From contig NZ_QYBB01000007.1 of NCBI RefSeq assembly GCF_004137685.1, positions 124,001-188,000 on the forward strand: a stretch of DNA of 64,000 bases, in the 5' to 3' direction. Made by a program: the position numbers and the translations under genes. The notes under the pieces were generated by a model, which saw only the letters and a program-made list of their open reading frames with translations, did not search any database and was not told the DNA's origin. Below, one piece after another: positions 8,634-17,324 of the stretch. How positions within the stretch are numbered: the stretch's first letter is position 1; every line of letters starts with the position of its first letter. The DNA is from Lichenibacterium minor (GTDB lineage: Bacteria; Pseudomonadota; Alphaproteobacteria; Rhizobiales; Beijerinckiaceae).

Positions 8634-8719
8634 GATTCACCAAGCCCCGGCCTGCGTCACCGCGTGACGGAACGGGGCCGTCGCGGCCCGCATTTCCTGC
8701 GGGGGAGACGCGTGCCAGC

Positions 8720-9877
8720 ATGTCGAAGAGTAGCGAAGCCGTCGAGGAGCGGGACGTCGAGCCGGTGGTCGACGCCGAGGACGCGGCCGAAAGCGCCGGG
8801 CTGGTCTACGTCCACGACGACCACGAGCCCGGCATCACGCGGGAAAAGGCCGGCGAGGGCTGGACCTTCCGGGCGCCCGGCGGCGCCGTGATCGAGGATG
8901 CCGCCACGATCGAGCGCATCAACAAGCTGGCCGTGCCGCCGGCCTACACGGACGTGTGGATCTGCCCGACCGACAAGGGCCACATCCAGGCCACGGGCCG
9001 CGACGACAAGGGCCGCAAGCAGTACCGCTACCACGCGGCCTTCCGCGAAGTGCGCGACAGCGCCAAATACGAGCACGTGACGGCCTTCGCGGAAGCGCTT
9101 CCCACCATCCGCGCCACCGTCAAGAAGCATATGGCGATGCGGGGCCTGCCGCGGCCCAAGGTGCTGGCGACCGTGGTGTACCTCCTGGAAACGACGCTGA
9201 TCCGCGTCGGCAACGAGGGCTACGCCAAGCACAACCAGTCCTACGGGCTCACCACCCTCGAAGACCGGCACGTCGACCAGCACGGCGCCGACCTGCGCTT
9301 CGCCTTCAAGGGCAAGAGCAACAAGATGTGGAACCTCAAGGTCCACGACCGGCGGGTGGCGAACATCGTCAAGGCCTGCCACGACCTGCCGGGCCAGCAC
9401 CTGTTCCAATACGTCGACCACGACGGCCACACCCACGGCGTGTCGTCCCACGACGTCAACGAATACCTGCGCGAGATCACCGGCCGCGACGTGTCGGCCA
9501 AGGACTTCCGCACCTGGGCCGGCACCGTACTGGCGGCGCTGGCGCTGCACGAGTTCGGCACCATCGACACCGAGGCCAAGGCGAAGAAGAACGTCCGCGC
9601 CGCCATCGAGCGCGTGTCGGCCCGGCTCGGCAACACGCCCACCATCTGCCGCAAGTGCTACGTCCACCCCGCGGTGGTGAACTCGTACATGTCCGGGGAC
9701 CTCCTCCTGGAGATCAAGGAGGAGGTCGACGCCGAGCTGCGCGGCGACCTGCCGAAGCTGAAGCCCGAGGAGGTGGCGGTGTTGACCCTGCTGGAGCGCC
9801 GCATCGCCCACGACCTCGCGGAGAAGAAGGCGGAAAAGGCCGTGGCGAAGCGGGTGCGCAAGAAACGCGCGGCCTGA
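8720..9877 (+). CDS. DNA topoisomerase IB
   Basis: A 385-residue bacterial type IB topoisomerase, which relaxes supercoils by a transient 3'-phosphotyrosyl break. The N-terminal DNA-clamp domain spans about residues 28-110 (INKLAVPPAYTDVWICP). The catalytic domain shows IRVGNEGYAK (Arg162), a Lys-rich FKGKSNK hairpin, KDFRTWAGT (Arg264) and RKCYVHP with the nucleophile Tyr314. The tail is Lys-rich. The ATG at 8720 is the first Met consistent with the family N-terminus; a long open extension upstream overlaps the methyltransferase and is not coding. In this group of bacteria the enzyme is often a stress or mycobacterium-like accessory topoisomerase; it is not essential where tested. Confidence 0.93.
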   Translation: MSKSSEAVEERDVEPVVDAEDAAESAGLVYVHDDHEPGITREKAGEGWTFRAPGGAVIEDAATIERINKLAVPPAYTDVWICPTDKGHIQATGRDDKGRKQYRYHAAFREVRDSAKYEHVTAFAEALPTIRATVKKHMAMRGLPRPKVLATVVYLLETTLIRVGNEGYAKHNQSYGLTTLEDRHVDQHGADLRFAFKGKSNKMWNLKVHDRRVANIVKACHDLPGQHLFQYVDHDGHTHGVSSHDVNEYLREITGRDVSAKDFRTWAGTVLAALALHEFGTIDTEAKAKKNVRAAIERVSARLGNTPTICRKCYVHPAVVNSYMSGDLLLEIKEEVDAELRGDLPKLKPEEVAVLTLLERRIAHDLAEKKAEKAVAKRVRKKRAA

Positions 9878-9911
9878 GAGTTCGTGGATGGATGCCCTTT
9901 CGGCCGAAGCC

Positions 9912-9927
9912 GGGGGAAAATTCCCCC
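9912..9927. terminator. Candidate bidirectional terminator
   Basis: GGGGGAAAATTCCCCC forms a 6-bp GC stem with a short AT loop in the 131-base gap between two convergent genes (topoisomerase IB and hydrolase). No extended T run follows on either side, so the call is tentative. Confidence 0.35.
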
Positions 9928-10008
9928 ATGTTCTCGGAGGGCATTCGGGCACGAGTTCGATGCATCGACGAACCCTGAGCGGAACGCAGAGCCGTTCGAC
10001 CGGCGGCC

Positions 10009-10773
10009 TCAGCGCACCCCGATGTGCTCGGCGATCAGGCGCGCCACCTCGGCGGGCCGCTCCAGCGGCAGGAGGTGGCCGGCGCCCGCCAGCACCTCCA
10101 GCCTGTGGTCCGCGAAATGCGGCGCCATGTGGCGGGCCTGCGCGTCGGGGCCCAGCGCCGCGTCCTCCGACCCGGCGAGGATGAGGGCGGGCGTCCGCAG
10201 CACGCCGATCCGCTCCGCCCAGTCCTCGCGGCTGCCGCGATCGAGCCAGGCCACCCAGGCATCGCGGTCCATGCGCGCCACGTCCCCGGCCGCCTGCTCC
10301 AGCACCTCCGCGTCGAGCGGCGCCGCGGCGTTGCCGGCCACGTAGCGGCGCGCCGTCGCGCGCCGCGCTTCCGCGTCGCCGCCGAACCAGCCCAGCATGT
10401 CGGCCCGGCCGCCCTCGTCCATCGGCTCGGGGCAGGGGGGCGAGCCGGCCACCAGCACCACGCGTTCGAGGCCGCCGAGGCCCGGCGCGCCGTCCTCGGC
10501 CATCCGCGCCACCGCGCAGGACACCTTGCCGCCCATGCTGTGGCCGGCGAGGGCCCAGCGCCGCGGCGCGTGCTCGCGCACGACCGCCGCCACGGCTTCG
10601 GCCATCTCGGCGACCGAGAAACCCTTCTGCGCGTGGGAATCGCCGAACCCCGGCAGGTCGATCGTCACGCAGCGGGCGCTGCCCGTGAGCCGCGACGCGA
10701 CGCCGGCCCATTGGTGGCCGGTGGCGGCCAGGAACGGCAGCATGAACAGGGTGGGGTGGTCTGCCTCGGTCAT
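10009..10773 (-). CDS. Alpha/beta hydrolase
   Basis: A 254-residue single-domain hydrolase. The oxyanion region MLPFLAATGHQW, the DLPGFGDS loop, the nucleophile elbow GHSMGG (Ser79), the acid in LAGSEDAALGPD and the base in GAGHLLPLE complete a Ser-Asp-His triad. The sequence lacks a signal peptide, so it acts in the cytosol. The best general comparison is with small esterases and BioH/MhpC-like carboxylic ester or C-C hydrolases; the cap region (residues 115-185) gives no clear substrate. It is transcribed alone. Confidence 0.88.
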   Translation of the reverse strand: MTEADHPTLFMLPFLAATGHQWAGVASRLTGSARCVTIDLPGFGDSHAQKGFSVAEMAEAVAAVVREHAPRRWALAGHSMGGKVSCAVARMAEDGAPGLGGLERVVLVAGSPPCPEPMDEGGRADMLGWFGGDAEARRATARRYVAGNAAAPLDAEVLEQAAGDVARMDRDAWVAWLDRGSREDWAERIGVLRTPALILAGSEDAALGPDAQARHMAPHFADHRLEVLAGAGHLLPLERPAEVARLIAEHIGVR

Positions 10774-11130
10774 GGGTTCGGCTTTCCGGCACGGCGGCCG
10801 CAGGGGAAGGACGGCGGCGTCACCGCGAAGGTCGGGCCCCGGCCCGGCACGCCGTCCCGGGGCACGGGGCCGGCGCCATCCCGGTCCCGCCGCGCGCGTC
10901 GGCGACGGAGCCGGGCGGGGCGCCGTGTCGTGCGGCCTTGTCGCATGGCGGGACGGGTGATTTCCAGCCCGTGCGGGACATCGCCGACGCGCGGCGCGAT
11001 CGACGTTTCCGGAGATCTGCCGACGTTGTCCGAAGCATCGCCGTCCGATGGTCCGCCCCCGCGGGTGTCGCCCTCGGACCGTCCGGGGAAGCGTTCCCCG
11101 GTCCCCCGGAGCGCATCCTGTCCCGAAGCG
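10774..11130. other. Intergenic region, no supported gene
   Basis: About 360 very GC-rich bases upstream of the hydrolase and downstream of the kinase-like gene. Open frames on both strands are arginine- and proline-rich and lack ribosome sites. The hydrolase promoter should lie here. Confidence 0.4.
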
Positions 11131-11868
11131 TCAGGCCGTCGCGGGTGCCCTGCGCCACGCGTCGCCGAGCAGCCCCCGCAGGGCGTCGAGGCACCGGGAC
11201 AGGCGGCGCGACAGCGGCGAGCGCCACAGCCCGTCGCCGTCGTCGCACAGGGGATCGTTGACCACGGGGCTGCCGTCCCGGGCCATGAGGACGTTGCCGA
11301 CGTTCGGGTCCAGGCCCCGCGGGGACAAGGCCCGCAGCGCCGCCACATAGGCCTCGTAGCCGGGCCACGCGGCCCTGAACTCCTCCCGCAGGCCGTCGAA
11401 GCCGGGATGGTCGACGAGGGGCTCGTAGCCCGGCCACGCCGCCTTGAAGCGGGTGCGGACGCCCTCGTCCATGTCGGCGCCCGGATGGTCGGCGATGACG
11501 GCATGCGCGAAGGGCAGCCACCACGCGTCGTGCGGCGGCTCCGCCAAGCGCGACGCGACCGTCATCAGCGCGCCGCAGCGGCTGACGTGGAGGTCGTGGA
11601 CGCGCGGCGCGTGCGGCCCGTCGGAGCCGGAAAATCCCTTGCGCAGCAGGGCCGCATAGTCGCCGAAGCCGTCCGCCCTGCGGGCGAAGCGCACCACCAC
11701 GTCCGGATGGTCGGGATGCGCGTGGACGCTGCCGTGGTAGCCGTAGCCGATCTCGGGCCAGCCCCCGGCCACGAGGGCGGCATGGGCCTTGGCGGACGAC
11801 CTTTCGACGATGCCGAGCGAGGCGAGCGAGGGGCCCGCCGTCTTCGTGTGCTTCCCCATTCCGAACAT
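11131..11868 (-). CDS. Protein of unknown function with kinase-like motifs
   Basis: A 245-residue cytosolic protein with a good ribosome site (GGAGGGG) before its ATG. I cannot assign it to a named family. Two stretches resemble a protein-kinase or aminoglycoside-kinase fold: GYGYHGSVHAHPDHPDVVVRF near residue 42 looks like a glycine loop leading to a charged strand, and LDPNVGNVLMARDGSPVVNDP near residue 185 looks like a catalytic loop (D-x-N-x-x-N) followed by a D-P metal site. The expected catalytic lysine is replaced or shifted (VVVRF). A phosphotransferase or inactive kinase-like protein is the best guess. It lies two genes from a tRNA in an accessory-looking stretch. Confidence 0.6.
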   Translation of the reverse strand: MFGMGKHTKTAGPSLASLGIVERSSAKAHAALVAGGWPEIGYGYHGSVHAHPDHPDVVVRFARRADGFGDYAALLRKGFSGSDGPHAPRVHDLHVSRCGALMTVASRLAEPPHDAWWLPFAHAVIADHPGADMDEGVRTRFKAAWPGYEPLVDHPGFDGLREEFRAAWPGYEAYVAALRALSPRGLDPNVGNVLMARDGSPVVNDPLCDDGDGLWRSPLSRRLSRCLDALRGLLGDAWRRAPATA

Positions 11869-12103
11869 CGCAGCCCCTCCTTCCCGCCGAACCGAATCCC
11901 GACGGGACGCGCTCCCGGGGCCGCGCGAAGGCGCTGCCGCGGGGGCGACCGGACGGGCACGTCCGGCGGAGGTCCGAAAGGACCCGTCGATGTCGGGAGC
12001 GGCGGGACGTTTCCGTCACCGCGCTGTCATGAAATGGGGCAGAACTGAGAAGAAATCAACGGTCCCCGACGCGATCGGGCCGAAGGATCGGTCCAGCAGC
12101 CGT

Positions 12104-12631
12104 TCAGGAGGCCGCGCCCCGCCGCGCCGCCCCGCGCAGCGCGTCGCCGCGGCTCACGAGATCGCGTGCGAGGGCTCCGTCCGCTTCGGTGAGCCCCGCC
12201 TCAGGATCCGGCCGGACGTGCCGCCCCTCGTGCCCCGCACCGACGTCGACGTCGTCGAGGACGAGATAACGGGCGATGCCGTTGCGGGCCGCGTGCTCGG
12301 CGATCTCGCCGCCCCGCCCGGCGCGCTCGGCCGCCAGCATGCCGCCGGTGTCGGGGTCGCGGCTCGACGGCGGGATGGCGGTGCGCCAATCGGCGTGGAA
12401 GCAGCCGGGCGGCAGCCCTGCCGCGACCAGCGTCGGCCTGCAATCGTCGACCCGCCAGGTCGACGACACGACGATCCTCCCATCGAGATCCCTGACGAGG
12501 GCGGCGACGACGGCCATGCTGGCCGGATCGATCCGGTCCTGGCCCGCCCGGCGTTGGAACGCGGCCGTGGTCACGACCCCGTCGATGTCCAGGTAGATCG
12601 TCAGCGGCTCGCGCCCGTCCCTGTCGTCCAA
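12104..12631 (-). CDS. HAD-like hydrolase domain protein (Swiss Army Knife RNA repair type)
   Basis: A 175-residue protein with the small HAD layout: YLDIDGV at residues 13-19 (nucleophile Asp then Asp), VVSSTWR near residue 54, and LVLDDVD near residue 125 as the acidic metal-binding motif. The SSTWR plus L-D-I-D-G-V combination is typical of the HAD domain described in 'Swiss Army Knife' RNA repair proteins, also found as a stand-alone protein. The phosphatase substrate is unknown. The start is a TTG at 12631, since no ATG or GTG lies before the DIDGV strand in frame; this start is uncertain. The C-terminal 45 residues are Arg- and Ala-rich. Confidence 0.75.
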   Translation of the reverse strand: MDDRDGREPLTIYLDIDGVVTTAAFQRRAGQDRIDPASMAVVAALVRDLDGRIVVSSTWRVDDCRPTLVAAGLPPGCFHADWRTAIPPSSRDPDTGGMLAAERAGRGGEIAEHAARNGIARYLVLDDVDVGAGHEGRHVRPDPEAGLTEADGALARDLVSRGDALRGAARRGAAS

Positions 12632-12914
12632 CGGCCCGATCCCTTCCCCGCACCGCGATTCCGTCCCGGCCCGACAGGGCTAACCCGCCCCGCCCCGGCC
12701 GTCGAGGGATCGGCCGCCACAATGCCGGCCCCGGCGCGGCTCCTGGAGCGAGGCCCTCGGGAAACGCGCGCCATCGGCGACGGCCGGCCGAAGCCGCGCC
12801 GTCATCCGGCGATCGTGGGCCGTGACGTCGAGAACGGTGTGTCGGCCCGCAGCCGCCACCTCCGCATCACGCCGGTCGCCCCCAGGGCGGCGGGCGGCAG
12901 TCTCGTCGACGCGT

Positions 12915-12991
12915 TGGCGGTCCCGAAGGGATTCGAACCCCTGACCTTCGGTTTAGGAAACCGCTGCTCTATCCTGCTGAGCTACGGAACC
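12915..12991 (-). tRNA. tRNA-Arg (anticodon CCT)
   Basis: Read on the minus strand, the 77 bases begin GGTTCCG and end CGGGACC, G, CCA. The acceptor stem pairs over 7 bp with one G-T. The D arm is GCTC..GAGC, the anticodon loop is TTCCTAA giving CCT, and the T loop is TTCGAAT. The 3' CCA is encoded. It decodes AGG arginine codons, which are rare in GC-rich genomes of this type. tRNA genes of this kind are common integration sites; no flanking duplication is visible to me. Confidence 0.95.
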
Positions 12992-13024
12992 GCACGCCGT
13001 CCTGACTAGCCGAGATCCGGTCCG

Positions 13025-13882
13025 ATGGAAAGTCCGCACCGCCCGCCGCGCGTCCGCCCGGCGGGCCTCGCCCCCTTCGCCTCGGCGGTCCTCGCACTGT
13101 CGGTCCTCGCCGGCGCGGCATCGCCGGCCCGTGCGGCGCCCGCGCGGGTGCCCGCCGCCTGCGAGCCCGCACCCGGTGACGCGCCCGTCGCGCTCCGCTC
13201 CCTGTCCGAGGCGGGCGATGTCGCCCTGGAGGACGGGCGCGTGCTGCGCCTGGCCGGCCTCGACTGGGGCGGCGGCGCCCCGGGGAGCCCCGATCGTCTG
13301 GGCGGCGCCCGCGCGGCCCTGCTCGCCTGGGCGCGCGGCGGCGTCACGCTCCGCGTCCTGGGGGAGCCCGACCGCTGGGGCCGCATCCCCGCGCTGCTGT
13401 TCCGCGCCGCGCCGCCCGCCGAGGCCGGCATGGCGCTCCTGCGCGACGGCCACGCCCGGGCGGCCCCCCAAGCGGAGGTGCACGCCTGCGCGGCGGCGCG
13501 GCTCGCCGCCGAGGCGGACGCGCGGCGGGACGGCACGGGGCTGTGGGCCGGGCCGGGGTCGGCGGTGCTCGGGCCCGGCGACGCGGATGGGCTCGCCGCC
13601 CAGGCGGGCGGGATGGCGATCGTGCAGGGGATCCTCCGCGTCCACGACGGCCGGGGCGCGCTCTACCTGGCGCTCGGGCGGGACCGGCGCGGCTTCGTCG
13701 CCGTGGTGTCGCGGCGGGACGCCAAGCTTTTCGCCAGGGCGGGGCTGGACCTGCGCGACTACGAGGGCACGCCGGTCCGCCTGCGCGGCGACCTCGACGC
13801 GCGCTTCGGGCCGCGGATGAGGATCACCGACCCGGACGCGGTCGAGAGCCTGGAGCCGGGGTCGATCGCGGACGGGAGATGA
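13025..13882 (+). CDS. Secreted thermonuclease-like (SNase fold) protein
   Basis: A 285-residue protein. Residues 1-38 form a long signal peptide ending in PARA. The region from about residue 60 (GDVALEDGRVLRLAGLDWGG) through LGEPDRWGRIPALLF and LLRDGHARAAPQ to RRDGTGLWAG follows the OB-fold order of thermonuclease-family proteins, in which staphylococcal nuclease uses Arg35, Glu43 and Arg87. The usual second catalytic Arg/Glu pair is not obvious here (LDWGGGAPG replaces the R-x-x-G-I-D-x-P-E loop), so activity is doubtful. Residues about 195-280 form a second OB-like domain. Transcribed away from the tRNA. Confidence 0.7.
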   Translation: MESPHRPPRVRPAGLAPFASAVLALSVLAGAASPARAAPARVPAACEPAPGDAPVALRSLSEAGDVALEDGRVLRLAGLDWGGGAPGSPDRLGGARAALLAWARGGVTLRVLGEPDRWGRIPALLFRAAPPAEAGMALLRDGHARAAPQAEVHACAAARLAAEADARRDGTGLWAGPGSAVLGPGDADGLAAQAGGMAIVQGILRVHDGRGALYLALGRDRRGFVAVVSRRDAKLFARAGLDLRDYEGTPVRLRGDLDARFGPRMRITDPDAVESLEPGSIADGR

Positions 13883-13909
13883 GAACGGCGGCGGGTCCCC
13901 CCGCAGCCG

Positions 13910-14227
13910 TCATTCCGCCGCCACCAGGAAGCGCGGCCGGGCGAGCCCGTCCCCGACGGGGCGCCCCGCCGCGCGGGACAGGTGGGCCAGGCAGGCGCAG
14001 CGCAGCAGGGACGAGAAGTTGCGCACCTCGCCGTGATGGGCCAGCACCTCGTCGTGCAGCGTGGTGATGAACCGGCCGAGCGTCGTCCCCTCGCCTTCCG
14101 CGATCTCCTCCAGCACGGCCCAGAAAGCGGCTTCGAGCCGGATCGACGTGCCGTGGCCGCCGATGCGGAGCGACCGCGTCTGGCCTTCGTAGTCGGCTTC
14201 CGGCTGGTGGGCGAACAGGCTGCACAT
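13910..14227 (-). CDS. Ribbon-helix-helix domain protein
   Basis: A 105-residue protein whose residues 18-75 (QTRSLRIGGHGTSIRLEAAF, then WAVLEEIAEGEGTTLGRFI) match the RHH_4-type DNA-binding domain found in many alphaproteobacteria: a beta strand with S-I-R-L, helix with F-W, and helix starting at T-T-L-G-R. Such proteins bind DNA as dimers; targets are unknown. GGAGGGACTCC precedes the ATG at 14227. A second protein of the same kind is encoded at 41931-42173. It ends 27 bases from the convergent thermonuclease gene. Confidence 0.8.
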   Translation of the reverse strand: MCSLFAHQPEADYEGQTRSLRIGGHGTSIRLEAAFWAVLEEIAEGEGTTLGRFITTLHDEVLAHHGEVRNFSSLLRCACLAHLSRAAGRPVGDGLARPRFLVAAE

Positions 14228-14398
14228 GGAGTCCCTCCCCGGTCTCGTCGTTTTGAGCGATTCTAACCCAGGCGGGAGGTGGGGCAAGCGGAACCGCGCG
14301 CCGGGCCGCGCGCCGAACCAGAGTGTCGCACCGGGCGTTCTCCAGGGGAAGCTGCCCCGACGTCGGGTGCTCGGCCCGACCCCGGAAAGCCCCGCCGC

Positions 14399-16267
14399 AT
14401 GCCGCGTATCGTCCCGTCGCTCGACGATGCTCCCCGGGACAGCCTGCGCTACCTCCTGTCGGCCGCCCTGGTGATCGCCGGGCTTTCCGTCGGCTCCGAG
14501 ATCTTCGTTCCGATCGCGCTGGCGATCCTGCTGAGCTTCGTGCTGGCGCCGGGCGTGCGGCTGCTGCGCCGCTGCCACCTCGGCCGGGTGCTGCCCGTCC
14601 TGCTGATGACCGCGCTGGCCTTCCTGGTCATCGCGGCGCTCGGCACGCTGCTGGCGATGCAGCTCCGCGGCCTCGCCGACGCCATCCCGCAGTACCAGGC
14701 CACCGTGCTCGACAAGGTCGAGGCGCTGCGCGGCATGGTGTCGGGCCAGAACATGTCCCGCTTCTCGGACTTCCTGTCGAGCCTCGGCCAGCACTTGCAG
14801 GCCGGAGCGGACGGGCGCCCGTCGGCCGGCTCGGCGGCGGGCGCGCCCGTGCCGGTCGTGGTCGCCCAGGCGCCGAAGATGCCGCTGGAGGTGCTGGCGG
14901 GCTATCTGAAGCCGGCGCTGCACCCGCTCGCCGTGGCGGGGCTGGTCGCCGTCTACGCGATCTTCATCCTCCTCGCCCGCGAGGACCTGCGCAACCGGGC
15001 GATCCGGCTGTTCGGCGCCGGCGACCTCCACCGCTCCACGGCCGCCATCGACGATGCGGCCCGGCGGGTCAGCCGCTATCTCCTGACCCAGCTCGCCGTC
15101 AACACCGTGGCGGGCCTGCTGGTGGGCTTCGGCCTGTGGCTGATCGGCGTGCCGAGCGCGCCGTTGTGGGGCGTCGTGTTCGGCTGCCTGCGCTTCGTGC
15201 CCTACGTGGGGCCGCCCCTCGCCGCCGCGGCGCCGATCGCCCTGGCGGCCGCCGTCGCGCCGGGCTGGTCCACGGCGCTTTGGACCGCGGCGCTGTTCGT
15301 CGGCGTGGAAGCCGTGGTGAGCCAGGCGATCGAGCCCGCCCTTTACGGCCACAACACGGGCCTGTCGCCGTTGGCCGTGGTGGTGGCCGCCACGTTCTGG
15401 ACCGTCCTGTGGGGGCCCGTCGGCCTGGTCCTGTCGACGCCCGTCACGGTGTGCCTCGTGGTCCTGGGCCGCCACGTCGAGCCGCTCGCCTTCCTGGACG
15501 TGATGCTGGGCGACCGGCCCGCGCTGGAACCCCACGAGGTGTTCTACCAGCGCCTCCTCGCCGACGACCCCGTCGAGGCGTCGGATCTCGCCGAGCGGCA
15601 GCTCAAGGAAGGCACGCTCGGGGCCTATTACGACGACGTGCTGCTGCCCGGCCTCCTGCTCGCGCAGGACGACGTCGCGGCCGGCCGGCTCGACCATGGC
15701 CGCCAGGAGCGCATCGCGGGCTCGGCCGCCGAGGTGGTCGAGAACCTGTCCGACCACGACGCCGCGCCGCCGTCCGACGGCGGGGTGGACGAGGTCCCGG
15801 ACGATTGGCGGCGCCCGGGCGCGGTGGTCTGCATCGGGGCGCGCGGCCCGCTCGACGACGCCGTCGCGGGCGCGCTGGCGCAGCTCCTGGCGAAGCGGGG
15901 CTTCGGCGCGGTCGCTGCCCCTCACGAGGCGCTCGGCAAGGCCCGGATCGCCGCGCTCCCGCTCGACGACGCGCGGCTCGTCGTCCTGTCCTGCCTCGAC
16001 GGGGGCGGCGCCGCCCACCTGCGCTTCGCGCTGCGCCGCCTCCATCGCCGCCGTCCCGACGTGCCCTCGCTCGTCGGTGCCTGGTGGCGGCACGGGGGCG
16101 CCGCGGGGGCGGCCGGCCGCGGAAGCGCGGACGCCGCGGAGGGGCGGGACGCCGTCTCGACCCTGACGGCAGCGGTCGAGCGCGCCGCCGCGATGGCGTC
16201 GAACCGCGACGGGCGCCCGGCGGAGGCCGAAGCTCGGGCGCGCGATCCCGCGGTGAGCCGATCGTGA
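14399..16267 (+). CDS. AI-2E family transporter with C-terminal soluble domain
   Basis: A 622-residue inner-membrane protein. Residues 15-375 are the AI-2E/PerM/TqsA-type transporter domain: paired N-terminal membrane helices (residues 15-55, 62-85), a coiled linker, and a cluster of helices from about 185 to 355 with the hallmark PLWGVVFGCLRFVPYVGPPLAA. Members export AI-2 or act as ion antiporters; substrates are mostly unproven. Residues about 375-622 form a soluble extension with an alpha/beta piece (GAVVCIGARGPLDDAVAGAL..., VVLSCLDGGG) like a ligand-binding Rossmann-type domain. The ATG at 14399 follows CGGAAAG. Confidence 0.88.
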   Translation: MPRIVPSLDDAPRDSLRYLLSAALVIAGLSVGSEIFVPIALAILLSFVLAPGVRLLRRCHLGRVLPVLLMTALAFLVIAALGTLLAMQLRGLADAIPQYQATVLDKVEALRGMVSGQNMSRFSDFLSSLGQHLQAGADGRPSAGSAAGAPVPVVVAQAPKMPLEVLAGYLKPALHPLAVAGLVAVYAIFILLAREDLRNRAIRLFGAGDLHRSTAAIDDAARRVSRYLLTQLAVNTVAGLLVGFGLWLIGVPSAPLWGVVFGCLRFVPYVGPPLAAAAPIALAAAVAPGWSTALWTAALFVGVEAVVSQAIEPALYGHNTGLSPLAVVVAATFWTVLWGPVGLVLSTPVTVCLVVLGRHVEPLAFLDVMLGDRPALEPHEVFYQRLLADDPVEASDLAERQLKEGTLGAYYDDVLLPGLLLAQDDVAAGRLDHGRQERIAGSAAEVVENLSDHDAAPPSDGGVDEVPDDWRRPGAVVCIGARGPLDDAVAGALAQLLAKRGFGAVAAPHEALGKARIAALPLDDARLVVLSCLDGGGAAHLRFALRRLHRRRPDVPSLVGAWWRHGGAAGAAGRGSADAAEGRDAVSTLTAAVERAAAMASNRDGRPAEAEARARDPAVSRS

Positions 16268-16328
16268 GCCGCGGGAACCGGGACGCGGTTCGGGCGCTTG
16301 GATCGGGGACACCGCAGCGCCCGTCCCG

Positions 16329-16793
16329 ATGCCCGACCTTTACTTCGAAGACTTCACCGCCGGCGCGGCCCTGGCCGAAGCGGAGCTGACGGTCGCGGCC
16401 GAGGACGCGGCCTTCTACGCCGCCGCCTTCGGCCCCGGCGCGGCCGGCCCCGGCGACGGGGGGCCACATCCGCCGCTGCCCGGCTGGCACGTGGCGGCGC
16501 TCGGCATGCGGCTGCTGTTCGAGGCCTTTCTGCACCGCACGGCGGGCCTCGGCGGACCCGGGATCGAGGCCGTGGCCTGGCCCTGTCCCGTGCGGGTCGG
16601 CGACACGCTGCACTTCAGCGCGACGGTGGCGGGGGCGCGGCCGTCGGCGTCGCGGCCGGGGATGGGTCTGGTCCAGCTGGCGATCACGCTGCGCAACCAG
16701 GACCGGGCCTGCGTGATGACACAGGAGAATGCCGTGATGGTGGCGCGCCGCCGATCCGGCGCCCCGCGGGACGGCACGGAGACCAAGGCGTGA
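16329..16793 (+). CDS. MaoC-like hot-dog fold protein
   Basis: A 154-residue protein with the hot-dog outline: DLYFEDFTAGAAL start, PLPGWHVAALGMRLLFEAF helix around residue 55, and IEAVAWPCPVRVGDTLHFSATVAG strands near residue 80. This is the MaoC/acyl dehydratase layout, but the catalytic D-x-(N)-P-x-H motif of hydratases is missing, so it may be a binding or partner subunit. Its stop overlaps the GTG start of a second, catalytic-looking member by four bases, which suggests a two-subunit hydratase or thioesterase. Confidence 0.78.
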   Translation: MPDLYFEDFTAGAALAEAELTVAAEDAAFYAAAFGPGAAGPGDGGPHPPLPGWHVAALGMRLLFEAFLHRTAGLGGPGIEAVAWPCPVRVGDTLHFSATVAGARPSASRPGMGLVQLAITLRNQDRACVMTQENAVMVARRRSGAPRDGTETKA

Positions 16794-17269
16794 GCGACTT
16801 CTTCGAGGATCTCGTGATCGGGACGAGGCTCGACCTCGGCCGCCATACCTTCACGGCGGAGGAGATCGTCGACTTCGCCCGGCGCTACGACCCGCAGCCC
16901 TTCCACCTCGACGAGGCCGCCGCCGCTGGCACGCCCTTCGGGCGGCTCACGGCTTCCGGCTGGCACACCGTGGCGGTCTGGATGAAGCTCTACGTCACCC
17001 ATCGCCAGGCCACGATGGCGGAGCTCCAGGCCCGGGGCGAGCCGGCGTCCCGCCCGGGGCCCTCGCCGGGGTTCCGCAGCCTGAAATGGCGCAAGCCCGT
17101 CCACCCCGGCGACACCATCAGCTATGCGTCGACGCTGACCGCCAAGCATTCGTCGCAGACGGCGGGCTGGGGGCTGGTGTTCCACCACAACACCGGCGTC
17201 AACCAGGACGGCGCCACCGTGTGCGAGTTCGACGGCTCGGTGTTCTGGGAATGCCGGGGGGCGGCCTGA
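16790..17269 (+). CDS. MaoC family dehydratase
   Basis: A 159-residue (R)-specific enoyl-CoA hydratase-like protein. FARRYDPQPFHLDEAAAAGTPFG carries the D-P-x-x-x-H active-site motif (Asp and His near residues 35-40), followed by LTASGWHTVAVWMKL and KWRKPVHPGDTISY. It should add water to a trans-2-enoyl-CoA, or a related acyl thioester. The start is GTG at 16790, overlapping the previous stop (GTGA), and the two genes form a translationally coupled pair. No polyhydroxyalkanoate or fatty acid genes sit nearby to define the pathway. Confidence 0.9.
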   Translation: MSDFFEDLVIGTRLDLGRHTFTAEEIVDFARRYDPQPFHLDEAAAAGTPFGRLTASGWHTVAVWMKLYVTHRQATMAELQARGEPASRPGPSPGFRSLKWRKPVHPGDTISYASTLTAKHSSQTAGWGLVFHHNTGVNQDGATVCEFDGSVFWECRGAA

Positions 17270-17324
17270 CGCCGGCGGCCGAGGGCCTTCGCCGGCGCCC
17301 GCCGCCGTCCGTACGGCCTGCCCG

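Noticed and set aside
8657..10792. Open frame of 711 codons opposite topoisomerase IB
   Set aside because: Antisense shadow; the supported hydrolase is in a different frame.
13910..16312. Open frame of 800 codons on the minus strand opposite the AI-2E transporter
   Set aside because: It is low-complexity His/Arg/Gly/Ala sequence antisense to a well-supported gene; only its last 105 codons (13910-14227) are a real gene in the same frame.
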